Shown here piece after piece: positions 10,778-22,924 of a stretch of DNA of 64,000 nt; the stretch's first letter is position 1; the number at the start of each line of letters is the position of its first letter. A program made the translations under genes and the position numbers. Below the pieces are notes generated by a model, which ran no database searches, was not told the origin of the DNA, and saw only the letters and a program-made list of their open reading frames with translations. Source of the DNA: Romanomermis culicivorax (Eukaryota > Nematoda > Enoplea > Mermithida > Mermithidae); assembly GCA_963922205.1 (NCBI GenBank), contig CAWUHX010000258.1, positions 248,001 to 312,000 of the forward strand. The letters are read 5' to 3'.

Positions 10778-11810
10778 CAGGGTCGTGCAAAAGGGAGGGG
10801 CGGGGGGGCGGCCAGTTGAGGCAGTAACTCTAAACCGAAAAGATGCGTTTTGATGGAATTTAAAAGGTCAAAATTTCAAAATTTCCGGCGCTTCGCGCCA
10901 GTCATGGGTACAATTATAACTATATTCTATCAGGCGCGGCCGTTAGCATATCTACTTCGACTTACTAATTAATGCTCAACAGTTTCTATCAATCAAGTTA
11001 GCTCGTTTCATTTTCTAATCGTTTACAGTCAATTATGTCGCCGAAAATAGAGATTTGTCATCAAGTCTCTCAATTTTTGCCCTCGATAATTGGAATTTTT
11101 TAAACGTTTGCAATCTGAACTTTTGCGCTTATTGAAGGTGGAAATTGAAGACATTACTCTAGAACGCGATTTCAAAACATTTGTTCACGAATTATCTGTT
11201 GGAGAGATTTATTTTTCAGCGTTTTAAAATACAAAAACTCGAAAATTTTTCCGGCGCTTCGCGCCGAAATGGGAGGCAAATTACGCTTGATCAGTCTGAT
11301 TTTAATTTATTTCACAACGTTATGAAGGTTCATTTTCCAGCGTTTTAGAAAGTGAAAATCGAAAAATTTTTCTAGCGCTCTGCGCCAGACCAAGAAAGTG
11401 TTTTAGAAAGTGAAAATCAAAAAATGTTTCTGGCGCTCCGCGCCGGACCATTCTATAGAACACCAATATATTCTTTATGAGCTCATTTTTACTAACATAA
11501 CCAGAATTTTCTCAATTTTTTTCCTCATTTTCGCAGGTTTCTGACTACAAATACAACAAAATGCTTGGGTATGCTCCTAAAATGCATAAAAAAGCATCCG
11601 TAGCCACATTATAAGCGTTTTTAAAAACGTGGAAAATTTTTGGAAAGTGAAAAAAATGTTGGTTCCGGTTCTCATGTGGAAAAAATCTTCGAGGAAAAAA
11701 AACGGTGATGCACACAGTATATCCGCGTAAGATCAACATTTTCTGGGGCTATTCAGTGAAAAAATCTAGTCCGCCCCCCCCCCCATGAAAAAATCCTGCG
11801 CACGGCCCTG
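10778..11810. mobile_element. Non-autonomous hAT-like element, CAGGGCCGTGCGCA family, TSD CCCTTTAC
   Basis: Ends CAGGGTCGTGCAAAAGGG and TGCGCACGGCCCTG are flanked by perfect CCCTTTAC (10770-10777, 11811-11818). Full-length sister of 3793-5203, without the nested MITE. It contains four palindromes of the GGCGCTTCGCGCC type, including exact copies at 10887 and 11253. Confidence 0.92.
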
Positions 11811-11818
11811 CCCTTTAC

Positions 11819-13606
11819 ATATATTAGATTTCCTATCCGGACATGCATTTTTATGCATTTTAGAATGGAAAATATGGAATGAATGGAGAGAATTTCCACG
11901 ATTTTCAAAACATTCATGATTCTTGGTATTTTCTGATGGATATATGTTTGATCTTGTATTGTTTTTTGACGTATATGACAAAAAACAAGACTTTTAATTG
12001 TTTTCACAAAATTGTTTTGTGGTTTTCCAGAATTTTCGGCTTCCATGAACATTGACTTTCTGCATTTGGAAATGGCATCATCAGCATCAGACATGCATGG
12101 CATTGATTTTAAAAGGGGGAGGCTTCTTGAACTTTTCATCGGGAGGGGTGGGGGTGGGTGAGCAAGAAAAGTTCCGCAAACATGTTTTATGCACAAACTA
12201 TGCATGTAAACTTTCAAAAAAGCTGTCTTCAAAAAAGTTCAGGGGGATGTTTGAAGACTTTTTTAGGGCCAGTAAGGAATGTCCAGGGTATCAGGTAAGA
12301 GGGTTTATCTCCCCCTTATGTGCATGTATGATCAGCATGGGAGAATGGCAGAAGTTCTTTCTGGTCGAAGAATCCAAGTTTTTGCCAGCCATAGAACACT
12401 TTCCATTTTTGCTCTAAAATTCAAAAATTCAGTGTCAAAAGTCTAGAACTGAGGCGAACTGAATGAAATACAAGGAGAGTAACTTCTAGGACAATTTCTG
12501 GGAGATTCCACTTTCCGCTCTATGATAAGTTGAAAATTAATGGTATCTGAAAAAGAGAAATTTTTAGTAGTTTTACATTCTGAGTATTATAACAGCATTT
12601 ATTCGCATAAAAATCAAAATTGGCATAGTTACAGTATTCCAAAGTTTGAAATTTGTTCAATTTTTTGGTCTGTACACTTGTATCGAAATATCACAGCTCA
12701 GCAATGGCGTGACTCTCAAGCAGGTTTAGTCATTTTAGGAGCCTGAGTCCCCAAAACTTTGGGAAATGGCTTCTAAATTTGGGCCTAGGAGGCATTCTGG
12801 CTTCTAAAATTTTGACTTATTTATTTATATTTTTGGTAATTACAGTTATTTTCATTCAATGTTAGATTTGAAGTAAGGGTTTTACAGGCGCTAAAATCAT
12901 TAAACACAGAAAATTTTCTGACACTTTTCATTCTATAATTTTTCGGATTGGTCTATTCACTGTTTATCTATAAATCAATCTTTTGGGGAAAACAGTTTTC
13001 GAAAAATGGAAAAATATGGGGGTTCAAAAAGGAAAATATGAATTTTGGTGCATTTAAGAGGTCAAAATCTCAATTTTTCCAATTTTTTTGTAACTATAAT
13101 TTTGAATATGGAACAAGTTGAATTCATAATTATAATGGAAGTGATTGTCATCCATTTCAAGTTTAATGTAAATGTTTTTTTAACTTAGGGAAGTATGAAC
13201 ATATTGAACCATAATGCGTATATACAGATTTTCGAGCCTTTATGTTTGTTGAATAAGTTATCCTTAATTTGATTTTCTAGCATTTTAGAGTGTCAGAATC
13301 TAAAAAAAATTCATTGTATAGCGCGAAAAGATATAAGGAAATGAAAGAATATTATGAACAAAAGCTGCAATTTCAAAACCCTATTACTTTTGTGCCAGAA
13401 GGAAATGGACCCAAGTGAAGGAATGAAATCTCAGGTTTTTATGCATAAAGAAAATTTTCTTTGCAGAAAGATTTCTCGGTACATGTAGAAAAAAGCCTGT
13501 AACCAAAAAATGCTGGTTGGAAATAAAATTTTGAACAATAATTTTTTTGAATACATGTCAACTGACTGAATATCCATATAATTCAATTATATGCATTCCA
13601 CAGTGT
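11819..13606. other. No gene seen; repeat-derived spacer
   Basis: About 12110-12330 is a purine-rich repeat (TTCAGGGGG, then GTCCAGGGTATCAGGTAAGAG) also found at 41100-41300 and 41460-41530. About 12715-12830 holds AGGAGCC/GGCTCC inverted motifs like those in 42365-42982. The longest frame (159 codons, - strand, 11753-12232) is low-complexity repeat translation. Confidence 0.5.
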
Positions 13607-13614
13607 GTTACAAG

Positions 13615-13981
13615 CAGACTGCCCCATAGGAAGGGGTATGAAGGGGGTAATACCCCTGTCTAAAGTCATTAAAATTGATAACAGGTAGCCTAATGTTGAG
13701 ACAAAATGATGTTTCAGTGGATATTTAGCTACACTACCTTCCCCATATTTTCAGGTTTACCCAGACATCCCCAAGCTCAGATTTTCAGGTATAGGAATAA
13801 ATTTAAAAAATTTTGAGGGTAGTGTGGAAAAATGTCCACCAAACACGTCATTTGTCCCAAAATCGGGCGGCCAGTGATCTATTTTTAGGTCTTTGGGTGG
13901 GGGTAATACCCCCTCATACCCCTCCCTATGGGGTAGTCTGGGTTTATCTCAACCTGAAAAATCTGACCTTGGGAACCTCTG
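13615..13981. mobile_element. hAT-like MITE, CAGA...CCTCTG family, TSD GTTACAAG
   Basis: The element begins CAGACTGCCCCATAGG and ends CTTGGGAACCTCTG, with perfect TSD GTTACAAG (13607-13614, 13982-13989). It is 367 bp, with G-run/C-run inverted motifs (GGGGGTAATACCCC) near both ends. Confidence 0.92.
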
Positions 13982-14151
13982 GTTACAAGCCTATTTTTCG
14001 ATATTGTTCAATTAAAAATTTTTGGCTCCCAAAATTTCAATTTGACCCCTGAAAATTTAGGCCTACGTAGGACTTGACTCCTGCTTTTCAAACTAAAAAA
14101 ACCTGCTCTGAAGCCAAATCTTCACTGCATGCAGAAGACCAGGCTCTATAT

Positions 14152-14702
14152 TATATACATGTAACTGAAGTAGAAGTGCTATAGGAACCCCCCAGAAATC
14201 GTCAGCCATATGGCTAGCCATTGGGCGACCCGGCCAGGATTTTCCAATCCTATGGTTAGCCATATGGTAGTCATAGGGACCCAGGCCTGCAGACAAGGGG
14301 AATGTGTTCGGGGGCCATGGCCCGCCGAAATGTTTGAAGTGTTAAAAAAAGGCGCAGTAGGACCTTTGGTTTTTTTCAAGTCAAGTCAAAAATGCCAATT
14401 TTATGGTAAATTGTGTTAAAAAATGTGTGCCCCCCAGAAAAAATTTCTGGCTACAGGTTTGTAGGGACCCCTATGCTTTTGGTCGGAAAAAATGGAAAAT
14501 ATCAATTTTTGATGAAAAATATTTTTGAACAAAATATAGTCAAAAATGTCGTTTTTCTCAGCGCTTCGCACCATAAATACATTTTTTATCATTTTTTAGA
14601 CAAAAATTACTATTTTTGAACCGTTCTTGAGAATCGGTTATACCCTGCCCCAAAAAAGTCGTCCGATCCCCCCCAGATTACAGGACCCCATTACATGTAA
14701 TG
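14152..14702. mobile_element. MITE, CATACATGTAA family, TSD CTCTATAT
   Basis: Left end TATACATGTAACTG and right end CCATTACATGTAATG, with CTCTATAT on both sides (14144-14151, 14703-14710). The interior shares GGCTAGCCAT motifs and the C-run near the right end with the copies at 17965, 20828, 38253 and 51780. Confidence 0.75.
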
Positions 14703-14835
14703 CTCTATATGCAGGTATGAAAAACTTTTCTTAATCCCATACTTTACACTTTTCATTCCATTTCAAAGTGCCAAAACGGAAGTCATATTAAATCGAAACA
14801 GTCATTTAGGGCTTTTTTTGGGCACCTTCCCAGAT

Positions 14836-15033
14836 CATACCTGTAAGAGGTCCGACCAGTTGGGAGGGGGGTAAACACGAAATTTTGGGGGAGGAGGTCG
14901 AAAAAAGTCGAAATTTTTCCTAAAAAGGCTCTTTTTTCACAACTTTTTCTAATTTTTTTGAAGTCTCGAGGGGGGTTGTGTATATGGTTGGCCAAGTTGG
15001 GGGGGGTCCCCCAACCCCCGAATTATAGGTATG
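14836..15033. mobile_element. MITE, CATACCTGTAA family (198 bp)
   Basis: CATACCTGTAAGAGG at the left and ATTATAGGTATG at the right. The flanks share CAGAT in register (TCCCAGAT and GTACAGAT). A G-run on the left, a C-run on the right and an AAAAAGTCGAAATTTTTCC core match the copies at 35723 and 54349. Confidence 0.8.
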
Positions 15034-15224
15034 GTACAGATAATGAATGTATCACAAGGGGAAGACAAGACCCACCTGCAAAATGCAATGATTTCTGAGC
15101 AACTTTCACAAGTATATATCATCTTCAGAGCTGTGCTGCTCACAGAAGCATACGAAAATTTTGCTTGGCAGTGCCCACAAACAAAATTTATCAATTTTGA
15201 AGGCTTATTTCTGACACTTTAAAC

Positions 15225-16259
15225 CAGAGCAACCCATGGGGAGGGTATGGGGGGGGGGGTATTACCCCCGTCTTAGATTTGAAAATTCATTTACTACCCC
15301 CATAAAAACAGCTCACTATACCAAAAAATTTTGGTAGACTTCATCCTCTCCCCAGTAGGTTATACTAATTCGAGAAAAATTGCAGAATGTGTGATTCTGA
15401 GGAATTACTCACTGCTCTTTTTGACACATTTACTGAGCAAATGATAATGGGAAAGTATGCAACTTCTGTGCCATATAGCGATTTTTAGGAAAGGATATCA
15501 GTACATTAATATATACTACTTGTAGGAAATCATTATAAATATAATTGGGAGATGAAATAATGACTTATGTATATGTGATTAATCAAAAAATCGCCTCTTG
15601 GGAAGAAAAACATTATGTTCTTAAAATTCTTCCTCTTCATGCTCTCCTTTCCTTTTCCCCGCTTCTGCGTTGGGTCTTCTGTGCGCATATGGTTACCCAA
15701 ACTGTGGCATACTTTCCTGCTATGAGTTGAGACATGTGAGGTCTGTTGACGTGGATCAGGAGTGGTACTTGGTTTCAAACTCGTAGTTCATAGTGTAATG
15801 AGATTAATAATACTAAAGTCACATTCAGCATCAGGACTTTCAATTGGAAGCACTGTTCCAAGCCTAATCAGCGATGGGATAAGCCCATACTACTGAAGAT
15901 GCTGGTTGAAACAATGTTTCCAAACGTATGTTGTGCCCGATTCTTGAAATGTGCAGGAATCAGTTGGCACAACAGTCTTCAAAGTGTGACTATTCTGTAC
16001 GTATAATTAGTGCATTAATGTTGCAGGATTGGGAGCTGGAAAATGGAGTTGAACCAGTAAATGTTTTTTGACTGTAAAAAGCATAAAGTAGGGGCATGAT
16101 TCATTCATGTAAGTTCTATGTGGTTAGAGTACTACAACTCCCCCCTCCTTGGCAAAAAGTTGGGAGCAAAAAAAAAAGGTCACGGCATATTTCAAGTACT
16201 ACCCTTTAAATTTACAATTTTACCCCTAGTACCTAGATTTTCGACCTTGGGGACCTCTG
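15225..16259. mobile_element. Non-autonomous hAT-like element, CAGA...CCTCTG family, TSD CTTTAAAC
   Basis: The element starts CAGAGCAACCCATGG and ends CTTGGGGACCTCTG, with perfect TSD CTTTAAAC (15217-15224, 16260-16267). It is nearly identical over 1 kb to 26329-27329. No long frame is conserved between the two copies, so they are non-autonomous. Confidence 0.95.
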
Positions 16260-16435
16260 CTTTAAACTCTCTAAAAAGTGTAATATGGAATTATTCACTG
16301 TAAATATTGCACCAAAAGATAGCTTATTCTCCGCATATTGATTTATCGATTAAGATCAATCTGCTCTTGAAATATCGCTTGGCTAGCAAGACCACTTAAA
16401 AATGCCAAAAATGGGTCAATTTTTAAACTTACTGA

Positions 16436-16502
16436 CCCCCGGCCGTAAAAAGGTCGTCCAACCCCCCCCCCCCAGACCTCGGGGCTCCGTTACATGTATG
16501 TA
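16436..16502. mobile_element. Right-end fragment of a CATACATGTAA MITE
   Basis: Starts at TGACCCCCGGCC and ends CTCCGTTACATGTATG. The left end is missing. Confidence 0.7.
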
Positions 16503-16544
16503 TGAAACGCAGTGCACGAAACTACCCAACCTCTCAGAAATCGG

Positions 16545-16910
16545 GTCTTAATCATTTTTCTGATGAAATTAAGCGAATTCATCAATTTTAGATGAAGCAA
16601 CTATTTTCCAAGTTGCACAATGCAATCTGGCCTGCGCAAAAAAAAACCCGGGGAACACGCCCAAATGAGCTGCATTATTAATTTTGTTGACCTTTATAAA
16701 GCTTATTCTGATCATCAATCCGGTCATGTATGCAATAAATTGATGAAGATTAGAGTTTTTTAAATACTTAAGCATGCATTATAAGTTACTATTTATTATT
16801 GGATACTTAATTATGTTACAATTATTCAATATACTCAGGTAATTCCAGTACCTGAGTAATGAAAAAATGGGTACCCAAGTGGGAAATTTAGGCCGTGTGA
16901 AGCTCTAATG
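16545..16910. repeat. Dispersed repeat with GTTGCA palindrome, and a hAT end
   Basis: About 16560-16790 matches repeats at 43370-43530 and 55500-55690, including AAGTTGCACAATGCAA. A hAT-type right end (GTGTGAAGCTCTA) stands at 16895-16907, but no partner end or TSD was found. Confidence 0.45.
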
Positions 16911-17102
16911 ATATGAAAATCAGTTTTATTTCCAAATTTGAATATCATGAGGTATCAAAATTGAAACCTGATGAAAATCTGCGTAACTTTGAGTGTTTGC
17001 TGAAACAGGTGTAGGATTCGAAACAGTCACCTGCGATTGAATGGGTGAGGGAATCAATTATACATTTTTCAATAAATCTATATGTATTTCAAAAAGGCTT
17101 AC

Positions 17103-17302
17103 CAGGAAATGGAATCTTTGGCGGTATCTGGAACACCACTCGAAGATGCTTTGCTATCGAAATTCTCACCCATGCCCATCATGTCCAAAGCTCTATGAAA
17201 ATCTGATAGATGTCGAGATTTTTCCTTGTCCAATTTTTGGCGCTTCGCATCGTGATGATGCGATGAAACTTCAGAGGCCTTGTCTTCTTTTCCTTTTTCC
17301 AT
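17103..17302 (-). CDS. First coding exon of an uncharacterised charged host protein
   Basis: The - strand reads a pyrimidine-rich acceptor ending in AAAG, then ATGGAAAAAGG, 66 codons, and a donor TTCCTG/GTAAGCC. The peptide starts MEKGKEDKASEVSSHHHDAK, continues with a basic KRQKLDKEKSRHL segment, and ends SSGVPDTAKDSIS plus two bases of a codon. It is strongly hydrophilic with no domain I recognise. The acceptor immediately before ATG implies a separate 5'UTR exon at higher coordinates, or, if this ATG is internal, more coding exons there. The split codon joins in frame to the exon at 2756-2977, giving at least 140 residues. The intron would be 14.1 kb and filled with transposons. The exon lacks the terminal motifs of the surrounding repeats, apart from one short GCGAAGCGCC match. 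Confidence 0.6.
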
Positions 17303-17305
17303 CTT

Positions 17306-17956
17306 TGATAAAGACAGAAATTTAAATTGAAGAAAATAGCAGCTTTATTTGATAAATTGTGATTTCAAAAATAACATGACCCAAAAAAATCTTCCATAGA
17401 GTTTTAAAAGTGAATTCAGGGTATCCAGCGATTTTCGAAAATGAAATTTCCGAACTTTTCAAGGTTTTCTCATAGGTTTTCTTTCTCGCTTCTTGTACAT
17501 CAAGCATGGAGCAATGAGCTGATGTTTTCAATCATCTAGCCAGTGTCACCGAAAAACTAGTATAAAACCAGAAATATCAGCTAGAGAAATCAACTACTTT
17601 TCATCAATTTTCTGAAAAAAAACCGAAATAAAATCGGTTTTAGACTGAAAAAGACAAGTAAGTTAAAAAATCAGGCAACCAATCAAAAATTGACTTTCTG
17701 TGATCAACAAGAACGTCTGTCATTGTTCAGTACTGACCAGATGCTGCGAAGCTGTAAACACACATAACATTATAGAGCAAACACAATAATGAAAAATTTC
17801 ACATTTTTTCGATTCTGCGATATGCAAGTTTAACATTTTTTTCTGAAAATTAATTTTGTTTGCTGTTACAGTTTTAATCCTTTGACAATTTAATTTGGGC
17901 TGCCACATTTTTTCGTTCAAGTAGCGATTCATTTTTTGAAGTAATTCTGTTCCAAC
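17306..17956. other. No clear gene; possible 5' flank or intron
   Basis: Sequence upstream (in - orientation) of the 17103-17302 exon. It could hold the 5'UTR exon and promoter, but no promoter element or additional exon can be defined. Confidence 0.3.
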
Positions 17957-17964
17957 TCTCTGAC

Positions 17965-18372
17965 CATAGATGTAATGGGGCCTCAAGGTCTGGAGGCGAC
18001 TTTTTTGGAGCCGGGGTGACTGATTCCCCAAAACATTAGGAGAAGGGTATGTGAAGGAAAAAATCAATTTTTTTCATCAAGTCCGAAAAATGGTTATTTT
18101 TGTCTTTAAAAAACCGTAAAAACGTCAATTTCTTCGATTTGCTTTCTAATTTCTAAATGTCCAATTTAATTAATAATTTTCTGAAAAATTACAAAAATGT
18201 AATTTTGGCACGAAGCACCAAGAAAATTGACATTTTTGACCATTCTTTGTTTGAAAATTGAGCATTTTTCACTACCATATGGCTAGTCATAGGATTGAAA
18301 TCTGGGGGGTCGCCCAATCGCTAGCCAGATGGCCGACGGTTTCTTTTGGGATCTGCCCAAATTACATGTATG
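17965..18372. mobile_element. MITE, CATACATGTAA family, near-perfect 8-bp TSD
   Basis: Left CATAGATGTAATGGGG and right AATTACATGTATG, flanked by TCTCTGAC (17957-17964) and TCTTTGAC (18373-18380). Orientation is opposite to the 20828 copy. Confidence 0.85.
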
Positions 18373-18570
18373 TCTTTGACAGCTTGTTTGTGCCGAGAAA
18401 TGTTTTTTACACAAACTTTTTTCCACAATTGTGTAAAGTGCCAAAATCTTTTCCTAAATAAGAGAGATTATTTTTAAACTTGTTTCTGCACAAAAAGCTA
18501 ATATAGTTCTTGTTTGTATGCAAGTTATAGAGTAATGAATACGCACTCTATGGTTTGAGTGGTGCACTGA

Positions 18571-18699
18571 TAAGCACCTCAAGGAGAGCTTTAGGACCTG
18601 TTCTATCCCTTAGATGACATTTCTGATTTATTGAGAGACAACAATAATGTTAAAATGCTTATTTTTGCTGATGATGTTAAAATCTATATCTGCAAATAA
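18571..18699 (+). pseudogene. Non-LTR retrotransposon reverse transcriptase fragment
   Basis: From 18601 the frame reads FYPLDDISDLLRDNNN, then VKMLIFADDVKIYICK, then a stop. The (F/Y)xDD catalytic box preceded by a NDISDLL-like helix and followed by VKIY is diagnostic of LINE-type reverse transcriptases. Just upstream, a frame-shifted trace of the PQG...GPVL motif is visible at 18571-18600. Only about 40 codons remain, with no endonuclease or 3' tail. It is a 5'- and 3'-truncated relic. Confidence 0.75.
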
Positions 18700-18705
18700 T
18701 TTAAA

Positions 18706-20819
18706 GTATCTACAACCTAATGTAGTCTAAATCTAGTGGTTTATGTCCAACTCCAAAAATTTTCAGTACTTATGCACTTTAGCGAGCCCTAATTTTATTA
18801 CAAGTTTTTCAATGCGCAGGGTTACAATACGCATTAATGAAAGGCGTGCAAAATATGGGATAATGTAAACTGACGGCTATCTGCTTAAAAGCAAGATGAA
18901 CTAATACAGCATATTGCGTGACACTGCAGGGTAGCTATCAATTTCCCAGAATGAAATTCCTAGTTTGTTTCTGTTACATCATCCTTTTTTCCCAGTCTTT
19001 AAATACATAATTAAAATACATAATACACAAGCTTTTTTGCTTTGAAAATAATGAGCCAAATGGCTACTGGACGCAAATTTTTAGGAGCCAAACTTAAATT
19101 TTGGTAGCCAAAATTTTTTAATTGAAGCACATTGAAAAATTAGGCTTCCAACATGCTGTGGAATGTTTATATGGATATTCAACTAGATGTGTTCAAAAAA
19201 TTAATGTTCAAAATTTTATTTCCAATAGTTTTCTGGCACAGGCCTCTCTCTAGATGTATCCAAAGATCGGCCGAAAAATCTTTGAACAGAAATATTTCTG
19301 TATGCGAAAACCACGATTTGGTGTATTTCTGCAGAAAATTTTTTTGAAGATATGTAGCATTTGAGTTCATGCCCTTCATGCACCAAAGTATGCAGCTTAC
19401 GTTCTTATTCTTTCTGTTGTCTCTTATCTTTCCAGCATGGCGCCGACAATTTTTTTAGATTCTGACATTCTAAAATGCTGGAAAACCAAATTAGGGATAA
19501 CTCATTCAATAAGCATCAAGTTCAAATTTTTTGCGCAAGAAAATGTCTTTATCATCATACAATTTGGAAAAGTCAGCTTTTTATATGTTTGAAAGAAAGT
19601 TAAACTTGAAATTTCTGGAGAGCACTTCCACGATGGACATAAATTCCAACTCATCTCTATGGTCATATCATTTACAAAAAATTGGGAAAATTGAGATTTA
19701 GATCCGAGAAATGCACCAAAATTCATCTCCTCCATGTTAAATCCCCATATTTTCCCCCTTTTTCGAGATTCTTTTCCTCAAAAAAGTTTGTGTTGTGGAA
19801 AACAGTGGATATATCAATCCAAAAAATAATAGAATAAAATCTCACTTAACGTTACATCTAAAATAGAATGAAAATAACTATAATTCACAAAAACATAAGT
19901 ACAGTAAATCAAAATTCGAGGAGTTAAGAATGGCTCCTAGACCTAAATTTTTAGGCTCCCAGGCTCAGGGTTTTTTACGTATAGTACAGATTTTTTGCGT
20001 CATTAATCTTATAATTAGTATTATACTCAATAAATTTTCCTGCTTACTTAGCAGAAGTAACACTCCAATGCTGCAAATCACACAATATGTACCCCAACTT
20101 GTTCAAGTTGGCAGCATGTTTGCTATGTATCATTCAACGCCCAGAATGCGATAGTTGAGTGTACTTTCAGGTTAAATAAAATTTTTTAAAAGCCTGCACA
20201 CCAGCAACACACACTAATTATTCTTCTGTTTTCCGTAGTGCGACCCATGCAATCAAAACAAAACCACGATTGCATTTGAAAGTATCTACTTTGGAAGGGC
20301 TAACACGGCTCAAGCCTTGCACTGAGCCATATGATGCGTTTGATTTCAGTTAGTTATAACCGTGACAGATACAATATTGACACAAATAATATGGTTAGTT
20401 TGAAATCCGATGCAAAATATCGTTTCTTGGCCACAGCTGGTGATTTTTCTGACATTATGTGAGTGAGATGTACATTGATCACCATGAAATAAAATTTGAA
20501 AACCTGCAAGTTTTGTATATTACAAAATATGTTTGTATTTTAATGATCTATACTTTGAACTAATTATGGGACATAAAGCAAGTAAGAAATAATAATTGTA
20601 CGGAAATGGATAGGATAGTACAGAAATTTTTTTCACTAGATTTCCGTACCGTACGGATCAACCAGTACGGAAAAAACCCCTGCAGGCTTCGGAATTACTA
20701 AAAAAAGCCTAGTATCATTTTCACAGCAATGTTGCACATAAAGAAATTGAAAGCTTTTCAAAAAAACGTATTCATATTTTTTATTCACATGAAAAACGTG
20801 GAAAAAACAGAGAATTTCA
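18706..20819. other. No gene seen; dispersed AGGAGCC repeats
   Basis: AAATTTTTAGGAGCC and its inverse occur at about 19055-19110 and 19925-19970, as in the element at 42365-42982. The remainder has no open frame with convincing coding composition. Confidence 0.45.
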
Positions 20820-20827
20820 ATTACGAT

Positions 20828-21238
20828 CATACATGTAATTGGGGAGGGGTAAAACCTATGGGAACCCCCCCAGAAATCGTCGACCATATGGCTAGCCATT
20901 GGGCGACCGCCCCGGTTTTTCCAATCCAATGGCTAGCCATATTGTAGCCGTAGGGACCCCCATACTTTTGGTCGGAAAAATACTGAAAAATGTCAATTTT
21001 TGAACGAAAAATGATTAAAAAAATGTGAATTGTCTTGGCGCTTCGCGCCGTGGATACAGTTTTTCGATTTTTTTATGGAAAAATTACTATTTTTTGAACT
21101 ATTTTTCAGACTTTTTTCGTGAAAAAATCAATTTTTTTCCTTGAGAGACCCCTTCCCCAAGAATTTTGGGAATAACTGACCCCCGGCCCCAAAAAAGTCG
21201 CCCAACCCACCAGACCTCGGGGCTCCGTTACATGTATG
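20828..21238. mobile_element. MITE, CATACATGTAA family, TSD ATTACGAT
   Basis: Begins CATACATGTAATTGGGG and ends CTCCGTTACATGTATG, with perfect TSD ATTACGAT (20820-20827, 21239-21246). It contains GGCTAGCCAT motifs near the left end and an exact GGCGCTTCGCGCC at 21037-21049. Reference copy for the family (411 bp). Confidence 0.95.
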
Positions 21239-21405
21239 ATTACGATTATTATGATGTAGTTGTATTTATTGAGAAATTAGCCGAATTTTTGAATGATAAG
21301 CCAAATTTGCATGTTAGAAGTTGAGTACATTAAAATTCGACACTTTAATAATCAATAACAGCATTAATTTTTTTGGTAAATGATTCAATTTTTTACATTA
21401 TGATC

Positions 21406-21516
21406 GCTCACCAGCAAATATAACCTCTTGATCTCAAATAGTTATCAAATGTCATTTATTTAGCAAACTCTGATCAAAGTGGCTCCTGACCAAAGTCACC
21501 CCACTTTACCTCAATG
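21406..21516. repeat. Inverted copy of a pogo/Tigger-like terminal segment
   Basis: The reverse complement of 22508-22602 with few differences. It runs from GCAAATATAACCTC to CACCCCACTTTACC. The two copies face each other about 1 kb apart. Confidence 0.75.
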
Positions 21517-21739
21517 ATTTTTTAAGTAGTTTATAACCGGCGCGAAGCGCAGGGTATTTTTTTGCACAGATCAGGTTGCAATGTGCAAGTTGGGGAAAAC
21601 TTTTGGTTGCACAGATAAACTTGCTGACTTTGTGAAAAGATTGAAGGACAGAGAAGCAAAGAAAAAAGTTAGCACCCTACATACCTATTTGTCTTTGGAA
21701 TTTACTCAGAATTTTATTTATGTAATCACTAAATTTCAG

Positions 21740-21959
21740 AATAATAAATCGAAACCTGGTAAATCGAATACAATTATCTGATACCAAACATGAAGAACGT
21801 GGCAGTTGCAAGAAATGTTGGGATGGAAATGTGTCAGATGAATGGGTGCAATGTGATGTATGTCAAGGCTTGTTTTGTGAGGCTTGTTGGCCTGATAATT
21901 TTAATCCTGGTGCTGCATTTTATTGTGAAAAATGTGCCGAATCTGTTGATTTTGAGTAG
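21740..21959 (+). pseudogene. PHD-finger exon of a pogo/Tigger-type transposase
   Basis: After an acceptor (aaatttcag) the frame runs to a stop at 21959. It contains GSCKKCWDGNVSDEWVQCDV and CQGLFCEACW, then GAAFYCEKC. The Cys pairs plus WVQCDxC...FCEAC...YCEKC spacing is that of a degenerate PHD zinc finger. Some pogo/Tigger-type transposases carry such a finger at the C terminus. A second, frameshifted version lies at 23958-24112. Upstream catalytic DDE sequence is not recognisable here. A host PHD protein exon is the alternative; the second copy beside a CENP-B-type HTH argues for a transposon. Confidence 0.6.
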
Positions 21960-22507
21960 TTATATGATCTGTGTCATTTTGAATGCCCAATTTTAATATT
22001 ATTTGATCTGTTATAGTTGTATCACACAATATGCTCAATTACTATCAGGTAATTAGGTATTTTATCATTGCTTTACATAATTTGAACAATTATCATCGTT
22101 TTTGTGTTATAATAGTATTATGTTTAGAGCTCTTTTGTTTAGAGCAATATGAAGTAAAATAGTACGCTGATCCAAACATTGTTAATTACATTTCCCACTT
22201 AAGACTTGTTCAATCCTATGTGGGACAGTAGGAAAATCGTTACAGAATGTTTAATCCTTGTCCAAAAGTCATAAATCTTGTTTTTGATAGAATAATGATG
22301 AATCTACATGAAAGTGTTCTTTCTGAGTGAGCCACCAAAAAAATGAATCATTTAATTTTAAACGGCCATTAAGAAAGTTTCATTCCTATGCAATTGATAA
22401 GTCATGATTCCATGATTGAATGCACTTGAGATTCGATATGTGGACTTTTATTCCTTAAATTTCAAACAATCAAGTCGACATTATCTTCAATTACTATTAT
22501 TACTGCA

Positions 22508-22602
22508 AGGTAAAGTGGGGTGACTTTGATCAGAGTTGAATGGCATTTGATAACTATTTGAGATCTGGAGGTTATATTTGCTGTGTAGACAACCACTGCT
22601 GT
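22508..22602. repeat. Terminal segment of a pogo/Tigger-like element
   Basis: Starts AAGGTAAAGTGGGGTGACTT; inverse partner of 21406-21516. Related TTTGATCA and GTGGG motifs recur at 22830-22915, 24375-24410 and 25800-25880. It may therefore be the left end of an element running right. Confidence 0.55.
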
Positions 22603-22924
22603 GGGCTATCATAACGTAGAAAGTTTAATCATTTACCAAAAAAGTTACTGCCGTTATTATTTTCAAAGTGTCGAATTTTGAAAAGCTGTTTTTTCCGAAA
22701 AAAATTGGGGTTCCACTCATTGTAGAATTACTTTTGTTACCCTAGTTTTCAATAGTGAGGAAAACGGCAAACTTAGTGGTCCTGCACAAAAATGCACCTA
22801 AGAGCCGCGGGGTTTGTGGCGGACCTTGATCAATATGTGGGTTACTTCGATCGGAGTAGGTTACTTTGATCGCACTATTATTTATATATATTATAGTGTG
22901 ATCAAGGTAGACCCCAAAAATTTG

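Noticed and set aside
11753..12232. 159-codon - strand frame
   Set aside because: Crosses an element boundary at 11810 and is composed of repeat sequence; no codon bias or domain.
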